A stretch of 25,265 nucleotides of DNA. It comes from an uncultured Oscillospiraceae bacterium (GTDB taxonomy: Bacteria; Bacillota; Clostridia; Oscillospirales; Oscillospiraceae). Of this stretch, positions 20,525 through 25,265 are shown in pieces. The notes under the pieces were generated by a model that did not search any database, had not been told where the DNA came from, and saw nothing but the letters and a program-made list of their open reading frames with translations. Location of the stretch: the NCBI GenBank assembly GCA_934597345.1, contig CAKTRJ010000032.1, positions 1 to 25,265 on the forward strand, read 5' to 3'. Numbering within the stretch: position 1 is the first letter of the stretch; each line of letters begins with the position of its first letter. A program made the translations under genes and the position numbers.

Positions 20525-23296
20525 ATGTCTACCCCACTGACCATCAACTCTGTTGAGACCCTGCAGGAAGCCCTTCCCATCATCCGCGCATCCCAGGAAG
20601 CGTACAGCACCTTTACCCAGGAGCAGGTGGACGCCATCTGCGAAAAGACGGCCATGGCCGTGTCCAAAATGCGGATCCCTCTGGCCAAGATGGCCTGCGA
20701 GGAGACCGGCTACGGCATCGTCGTGGATAAGGTCACCAAGAACCAGTATGCTTCCGAGCATGTCTGGAACTACATGCGCAACAAGAAGACCTGCGGCGTC
20801 ATTTCTGAGGACAAGGCCTACGGCGTAAAAAAGGTAGCGTCCCCCAAGGGCGTCATCGCGGCCATTACCCCCACCACCAACCCCACCTCCACCACGATCT
20901 ACAAGATCATGCTGGCCCTCAAGACCCGCAACGCCATCATCCTCTCCCCCCATCCCCACGCGGTGAACTGCTCCATCGCCGCGGCGAAGATCATGCGGGA
21001 CGCCGCCGTTGAGGCGGGCCTGCCTGAGCACGTCATCAGCTGGATTTCCGTTCCCTCTATGGAGATCTCCGACACCCTGATGAAGAGCGTGGATCTCATC
21101 ATGGCCACCGGCGGCTCCGGTATGGTGAAGGCGGCCTACTCCTCCGGCACCCCCGCCATCGGCGTCGGCCCCGGCAACTGCAACGTGGTTATCGACGAGA
21201 GCGCCGACCTGCGGATGGCTGTGGAGTCCATCATCCACTCCAAGACCTTCGATAACGGCATGATCTGCGCTTCCGAGCAGCATATCACCGTTCTGGCCAG
21301 CGTCTATGACGAGGTCAAGCGTCTGCTGAAGGAAGCCCGCTGCTACTTCCTCAACGACGACGAAGCTGCCAAGGTGGCCGAGGTGTTCTTCAACTCCAAG
21401 ACCCACGGCGTCAAGCCCGCCGCTGTCGGCCAGACCGCCTGCCGCCTGGCGGAAATGGCCGGTATCGAGGTGCCCTATGACACCAAGGTTCTGATCTATG
21501 AGACCAACGACACCTCTCACGACTGTGCCTGGGCCAACGAGAAGCTGACCACCCTGCTGGGCATGTACAAGGCCGAGACCCTGGACGAGGCCTTCGACAT
21601 CTGCTACAAGCTGGTGTTGGAGGGCGGCGCTGGTCACTCCGCAGCACTGTACATCGACCCCACCGAGGAAGAGAAGATCACCAAGTTCGGCCTGCGGATG
21701 AAGGCTGGCCGCATCCTCATCAACCAGCCCACATCCTTCGGCGGCATCGGCGACCTGTACAACTTCGGTCTGGCTCCCTCCCTGACGCTGGGCCCCGGCT
21801 CCGTGGGCCACTCCGCCTTCATGGGCAACACCCACTATGAGCAGCTTCTGGACATCAAGAACGTCACCATCCGCAAGGAGAATATGCTGTGGCTCCAGCT
21901 GCCCAAGAAAGTCTATTACAAGACCGGCTGCACCCCTGTTGCCCTGCGGGAGATGAAGGAGGTCTACAACTTCAAGCGGGCCTTCATCATCACCGACTCC
22001 ACGCTGTATCAGCTGGGTGCCTGCGACGCCATCATCAACCAGCTACGGGATATGGGCATTGAGACTGCCGAGTTCTTCGACATCCGGGTTGACCCCCAGA
22101 TTCAGGACGCTATGAAGGGCCTGCCCAAGATGCATGAGTTTGAGCCGGACGTCATCATCACTGTGGGCGGCGGCTCTGCCATCGACACCGCCAAGATCAT
22201 GTGGATCATGTACGAGAATCCCGAAGAGGCGTTCCTTGACATGGCCACTACCTTCCTGGATATCCGGAAGCGTATCCGCTTCTTCCCCCAGATGGGCAAG
22301 AAGGCCAAACTGGTCTGCATCCCCACCACCGCCGGTACCGGCTCCGAGTGTACGCCCTTCACCATCATTTCCGACGCCAACACCGGCATGAAGTGGCCTC
22401 TGATCGGCTACGAGATGATGCCTGAAATGGCCATTATCGACGCCGACAATATGATGAAGCTGCCGCCCAGAGCCACCGAGGCCTCCGGTTACGACGTGCT
22501 GACCCACGCCGTGGAAGCCTATGTTTCCACCTACGCCACCGAGTACACCAACGGTATGTGCCGCGACGCCACTAAGATGGTGTTCGACTACCTGCCCAGA
22601 GCCTACCGTTCCGCTTTCCGGGATGCGAAGCCCGATCCCACGGCCCGCGAGAAGATGGCCAACGCCTCCGCCATCGCCGGCATCGCCTTCGCCAATGCCT
22701 TCCTTGGCATCAACCACTCCCTGTCCCACAAGCTGGGCGGCTGGTTCCATATCCCCCACGGCACCGCCAACGCCCTGCTGTTCCCCTTCGTCTGCCGGTT
22801 CAACGCCCAGCGGCATCCCTACAAGATGGGTACCTTCTCCCAGTACAAGTATCCCCAGGCCTTTGAGCGCTATGTGGAGCTGGGCGAGCTGATTGGCGTG
22901 AAGGGCAAGACCGACGAGCAGACCTTCGAGAACTGGATCAAGGCCTGCCAGCAGTTGAAGAAGGACATCGATATCCCCGAAACCATTCTGGATTGGCTGC
23001 TGGAGGCCCATCCCGAGAAGAGTGCCGAGGAGTGGGAGGCTGAATTCCTGGCGGCTGTGGACCAGATGTCCGAGTGGGCCTTCCACGATGCCTGCACCGG
23101 CTGCAACCCCGTGTATCCCACCATCGGCGAGCTGAAGGGCTGCTACCTGAAGGCCTTCTACGGCGAGAAGAAGTACACCGAGAAGTACGGCGACACCTGG
23201 GAAGTGCCCGTCACTCTGCCCACTGACACCCACGCCGCGTATCCCATGGGCCTCAGCGCCGATCTGGGCGTGGCCAAGACCGGCGGCTTCAACTAA
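20525..23296 (+). CDS. adhE: Bifunctional acetaldehyde-CoA/alcohol dehydrogenase
   Basis: A 923-residue enzyme that reduces acetyl-CoA to acetaldehyde and then ethanol, using two NADH; it regenerates NAD+ in fermentation and assembles into helical filaments (spirosomes) in known cases. The N-terminal aldehyde dehydrogenase domain (about 1-440) has the catalytic Cys 248 (GMICASEQ). The C-terminal iron-dependent alcohol dehydrogenase domain (about 460-880) has GGGSAIDTAK near 547, and metal ligands Asp 657, His 661, His 731 and His 745, with the same spacing as E. coli AdhE. The ATG follows AAGGAGGAACACGT; upstream frame extension to 20426 is not supported. A tail of about 40 residues (TWEVPVTLPTDTHAAYPMGL) lengthens it over the E. 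coli form. No Rex-type operator was found nearby. Codons are strongly C-ending, as in a highly expressed gene. Confidence 0.97.
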   Translation: MSTPLTINSVETLQEALPIIRASQEAYSTFTQEQVDAICEKTAMAVSKMRIPLAKMACEETGYGIVVDKVTKNQYASEHVWNYMRNKKTCGVISEDKAYGVKKVASPKGVIAAITPTTNPTSTTIYKIMLALKTRNAIILSPHPHAVNCSIAAAKIMRDAAVEAGLPEHVISWISVPSMEISDTLMKSVDLIMATGGSGMVKAAYSSGTPAIGVGPGNCNVVIDESADLRMAVESIIHSKTFDNGMICASEQHITVLASVYDEVKRLLKEARCYFLNDDEAAKVAEVFFNSKTHGVKPAAVGQTACRLAEMAGIEVPYDTKVLIYETNDTSHDCAWANEKLTTLLGMYKAETLDEAFDICYKLVLEGGAGHSAALYIDPTEEEKITKFGLRMKAGRILINQPTSFGGIGDLYNFGLAPSLTLGPGSVGHSAFMGNTHYEQLLDIKNVTIRKENMLWLQLPKKVYYKTGCTPVALREMKEVYNFKRAFIITDSTLYQLGACDAIINQLRDMGIETAEFFDIRVDPQIQDAMKGLPKMHEFEPDVIITVGGGSAIDTAKIMWIMYENPEEAFLDMATTFLDIRKRIRFFPQMGKKAKLVCIPTTAGTGSECTPFTIISDANTGMKWPLIGYEMMPEMAIIDADNMMKLPPRATEASGYDVLTHAVEAYVSTYATEYTNGMCRDATKMVFDYLPRAYRSAFRDAKPDPTAREKMANASAIAGIAFANAFLGINHSLSHKLGGWFHIPHGTANALLFPFVCRFNAQRHPYKMGTFSQYKYPQAFERYVELGELIGVKGKTDEQTFENWIKACQQLKKDIDIPETILDWLLEAHPEKSAEEWEAEFLAAVDQMSEWAFHDACTGCNPVYPTIGELKGCYLKAFYGEKKYTEKYGDTWEVPVTLPTDTHAAYPMGLSADLGVAKTGGFN

Positions 23297-23374
23297 ACGA
23301 AGCGCCCGCATCTCCGATAACCCTATACAACCAGATAACCATATACGATCATATACAACAACCAACTCATGCAG

Positions 23375-23407
23375 GGGGCCGGTGCTTCGGCACCGGCCCC
23401 CTGGCAC
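23375..23407 (+). repeat. 33-nt hairpin repeat, copy 1 (after adhE)
   Basis: GGGGCCGGTGC-TTCG-GCACCGGCCCC followed by CTGGCAC. The stem is perfect and extends to 13 bp (23373-23402) with a UUCG tetraloop, one of the most stable RNA loops known. No U-run follows, so it probably protects the adhE mRNA 3' end or pauses polymerase more than terminates. An identical copy lies 145 nt downstream. Upstream, 23319-23360 has three AT-rich near repeats of ATAACC-ATATAC. Confidence 0.85.
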
Positions 23408-23497
23408 TAGGATAGGACAGCAAGACTGCTGTAACGGAAAGGAAGGGTGTGTGCGGGAAACCCAAGAGGGGTGTCCTGCGCATTCTGAATAGCCCCG

Positions 23498-23518
23498 GCG
23501 TATAAAGAATTTATACGC
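23498..23518 (+). other. Hairpin that overlaps the second repeat's pairing
   Basis: GCGTATAAA pairs perfectly with TTTATACGC around GAA. Outside it CCCC (23493-23496) can pair with GGGG (23520-23523), but those G residues are also the base of the next hairpin (23520-23545), so the two structures compete. Confidence 0.6.
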
Positions 23519-23519
23519 T

Positions 23520-23552
23520 GGGGCCGGTGCTTCGGCACCGGCCCCCTGGCAC
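23520..23552 (+). repeat. 33-nt hairpin repeat, copy 2 (before the AdhE-like paralogue)
   Basis: An exact second copy of the sequence at 23375-23407, here 53 nt before the start of the paralogue gene. The 11-bp stem with UUCG loop is intact. The 309 nt between adhE and the next gene contain no ORF of note beyond these elements. Confidence 0.85.
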
Positions 23553-23605
23553 ACCTGTTCCTTCCGGGGACTTGATCCCGGACATGCAAGAAAACGAGGT
23601 GAGTG

Positions 23606-24523
23606 ATGATACAGGCACTGAACCTTCCCAAGAAAGTTTATTTCAAAGCCGGCTGCACCCCAGTAGCCCTGCGGGAACTGGGGGAGATCTACCATTGCAG
23701 CCGCGCCCTGCTGGTGACGGATCCGGAGCTGTACCGGGCCGGGATCGCCGCGCCGGTGGTGGACCTGCTGCGGAAGCAGAGGATCCGGGCGGCGGAATTT
23801 TTCACCATAGGCAAGCGGGTGTCCTTTGCGGACCTCCGCGGCGCGCTGCCCAAGCTGCACGAGTTCCAGCCGGACGTCATCGTGGGCGTAGGCGGAAACA
23901 ACGCCATGAGCGCCGCCAAGGCGCTGCTGGCACTGTACCAGGACCCAGAGCTGGACCTGGCGGCCGCGTCGGCGGACCCGGCCCGCATTCCGGCATGCAC
24001 CAAGGCCAGGCTGGTGCTGATCGCCACCAATTTTTCCAGCGGCGCCCAGAATTCTCCCTTTGCCATCCTGGAAAATGACGAGGGCCGGAACTGCTCGCTG
24101 AAAAGCATCCATCTGCTGCCGGAGATCTCCGTGACGGACGCGGATTTCACCGCCACGCTGACGGAAAAGCAGGTAAAGACCTGCGCCATGGAGATCCTTT
24201 CCCATGCGGCCCGGGCCTATCTGGACCCTGATTGCACCGAGTTTACGGACGGTATGCTGACGGAAGCCATCGCGGCGGTGCTGAAATACACCCAGTATGC
24301 GGTGAAGGGCTGTCCTGCCGCCCGGGAAAAGCTCCACAACGCGGCGGCCCTGGCCGGAGCCTCCTACGGGAATATCGTGGACGAGGTAACGCCGCGCCTG
24401 CCCTATTTCCCCACGGAAAAAGAGGTGTCCATCAACGACAACGATGTGCGCTGCGCCGAACTGGCGGAGCGCCTGGGCTTCGACAGCTGCCGGGCCCTGT
24501 TCGCCGCCTGCCAGGCCCTGTAA
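23606..24523 (+). CDS. Degenerate paralogue of the AdhE alcohol dehydrogenase domain
   Basis: A 305-residue protein clearly related to residues 465 onward of the neighbouring AdhE: LPKKVYFKAGCTPVALREL against LPKKVYYKTGCTPVALREM, and LPKLHEFQPDVIVGVGG against LPKMHEFEPDVIITVGG. Key functions are lost: GGGSAIDTAK is GGNNAMSAAK, TTAGTGSE is TNFSSGAQ, the metal Asp is Glu 196 (His 200 is kept), and the HSLSHKLGGWFHIPHG segment with two metal His is absent; the protein ends early at QAL. The frame is open and the composition normal, so it is a maintained gene more than debris. It is probably catalytically inactive and might bind AdhE. GAGGTG precedes the ATG; a GTG at 23603 is an alternative start. 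Confidence 0.85.
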   Translation: MIQALNLPKKVYFKAGCTPVALRELGEIYHCSRALLVTDPELYRAGIAAPVVDLLRKQRIRAAEFFTIGKRVSFADLRGALPKLHEFQPDVIVGVGGNNAMSAAKALLALYQDPELDLAAASADPARIPACTKARLVLIATNFSSGAQNSPFAILENDEGRNCSLKSIHLLPEISVTDADFTATLTEKQVKTCAMEILSHAARAYLDPDCTEFTDGMLTEAIAAVLKYTQYAVKGCPAAREKLHNAAALAGASYGNIVDEVTPRLPYFPTEKEVSINDNDVRCAELAERLGFDSCRALFAACQAL

Positions 24524-24541
24524 CCGGATAAATGCCATATA

Positions 24542-24570
24542 CGGCGCCGTGCTGATCCAGCACGGCGCCG
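24542..24570 (+). terminator. Terminator-like hairpin after the AdhE-like paralogue
   Basis: A perfect 13-bp stem (CGGCGCCGTGCTG with CAGCACGGCGCCG) and a 3-nt loop, followed by CTTTGTCC. It lies 18 nt past the stop and should end the adhE-paralogue transcription unit. The 150 nt up to the next gene show nothing further except its ribosome binding site. Confidence 0.7.
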
Positions 24571-24726
24571 CTTTGTCCCAAATTTAACAGAAAAAACCTA
24601 TACAAACAGCAGGTGATTGTAGTATGATAAAAAGCAAGATGCCGGAGGGGCGGCAAACCGCCCGCGCTTCGCAGAAAACGGGCGCTGCCCGGCTATTTCC
24701 GGAGAATGACGAAAGGAATACAGAAA

Positions 24727-25239
24727 ATGGAGCAGACACAAAAGGTTTTCTATCTGGAAACACATTCCCAGAATCCGTATTACAATCTTGCGTTTGAAGA
24801 ATATGTGCTGACCCACCGGCTGGAGGGAGAGTACCTCCTGCTGTGGCAGAATGACAACACCATCGTGGTAGGCCAGAACCAGAACACCGAGGCGGAGATC
24901 AACCGTCCCTTTGTGGAGGAGCATCATATCAACGTGGTCCGCCGGTCCACCGGCGGCGGCGCCGTGTACCACGATCTGGGCAACCTGAATTACTCCTTCA
25001 TCACCGATGCCGGAAAATTTGTAGTGGATCCTACAGAAAAGAATCCCCCTGCACCAGAGATCCGCGAAGGGTCAACGAATACTTTCGGAAAAGCGAAGGT
25101 TTCTGGTTGGAACAATAACAAGAATGATGATCTTGTTATGAGAATCGTTCCCACAAAGGATCCAAGGCAGTCCGATAATGCATATTTGTATATGCCAATA
25201 CTGCAAAACGGCGCTGCTGGCTATCCTAAGTACTGGTAA
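24727..25239 (+). CDS. lplA: Lipoate-protein ligase N-terminal part joined to foreign sequence
   Basis: LplA activates lipoate (or octanoate) with ATP and attaches it to E2 or GcvH proteins. The first 96 or so residues match it well: YYNLAFEEYVL, LLLWQNDNTIVVGQNQNTE, and the signature RRSTGGGAVYHDLGNLNYSF. After FITDAG (about 25013) the match stops: the conserved second half with the catalytic Lys is missing, and the remaining 75 residues (VDPTEKNPPAPEIREG..., ending GYPKYW) resemble nothing I know. Base composition also changes to more AT-rich. The ATG at 24727 follows AAAGGA by 9 nt and is preferred over 24706. The fusion could be real recombination or an assembly join. Nothing is seen in 25240-25265. 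Confidence 0.75.
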   Translation: MEQTQKVFYLETHSQNPYYNLAFEEYVLTHRLEGEYLLLWQNDNTIVVGQNQNTEAEINRPFVEEHHINVVRRSTGGGAVYHDLGNLNYSFITDAGKFVVDPTEKNPPAPEIREGSTNTFGKAKVSGWNNNKNDDLVMRIVPTKDPRQSDNAYLYMPILQNGAAGYPKYW

Positions 25240-25265
25240 TATCCAGAGCTTGCTCCGTGCAAGCC

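Noticed and set aside
22043..24538. Reverse-strand open frame of 831 codons opposite adhE and its paralogue
   Set aside because: It spans two genes and their intergenic repeats, which real genes do not; composition is that of an antisense frame in high-GC DNA.

Overview
The window looks like a GC-rich Bacillota genome, most likely a gut Clostridia of the Oscillospiraceae type. This is inferred from the families present (PrgI/VirB4/MobP3/VirD4 conjugation genes, DUF3846, NlpC/P60, a Clostridia-type AdhE) and from strong AGGAGG ribosome binding sites. There is no rRNA, tRNA or CRISPR array.

Positions 1 to about 19.2 kb are the transfer half of an integrative and conjugative element (ICE), almost all on the + strand with many ATGA start/stop overlaps. 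It opens with the end of a TrbL/VirB6-like membrane protein. Next is a C5-cytosine methyltransferase gene split by a 2.7 kb group II intron (631-3357), which carries its own reverse transcriptase/maturase. Splicing would restore the methyltransferase reading frame exactly, but a second frame break lies in its 3' exon. Then come a double ribbon-helix-helix protein, the mating-pore genes (PrgI, a small VirB4-N-like protein, DUF3846, VirB4, NlpC/P60 hydrolase), several unassigned ICE proteins, a hairpin-rich candidate oriT, a relaxosome accessory protein and a MobP3-like relaxase. These are followed by a VbhA/Fic antitoxin-toxin pair, a DUF3991/TOPRIM protein, the VirD4 coupling protein and a small HTH protein. 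A XRE repressor (- strand) and a SLOG-fold protein (+ strand) are transcribed divergently from a shared intergenic region. No integrase or attachment site is visible.

From about 19.2 to 20.5 kb there is a mosaic of remnants: a small - strand gene with an operator-like repeat cluster, the C-terminal third of a BlaI/MecI-type repressor, several hairpins, a promoter running straight into a 35-nt (AGAC)n tract, an intrinsic-terminator-like hairpin, and the first 11 residues of what looks like a signal peptide cut off by a stop codon.

From 20.5 kb to the end is metabolic, chromosome-like DNA: a complete bifunctional aldehyde/alcohol dehydrogenase (adhE), then a shorter paralogue of only its alcohol-dehydrogenase domain that has lost most metal and nucleotide-binding residues, then the start of a lipoate-protein ligase whose last 70 or so codons do not belong to that family. 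Two copies of a 33-nt TTCG-loop hairpin lie between adhE and the paralogue. Whether the ICE, the remnant region and the adhE locus are truly contiguous cannot be decided from sequence alone.
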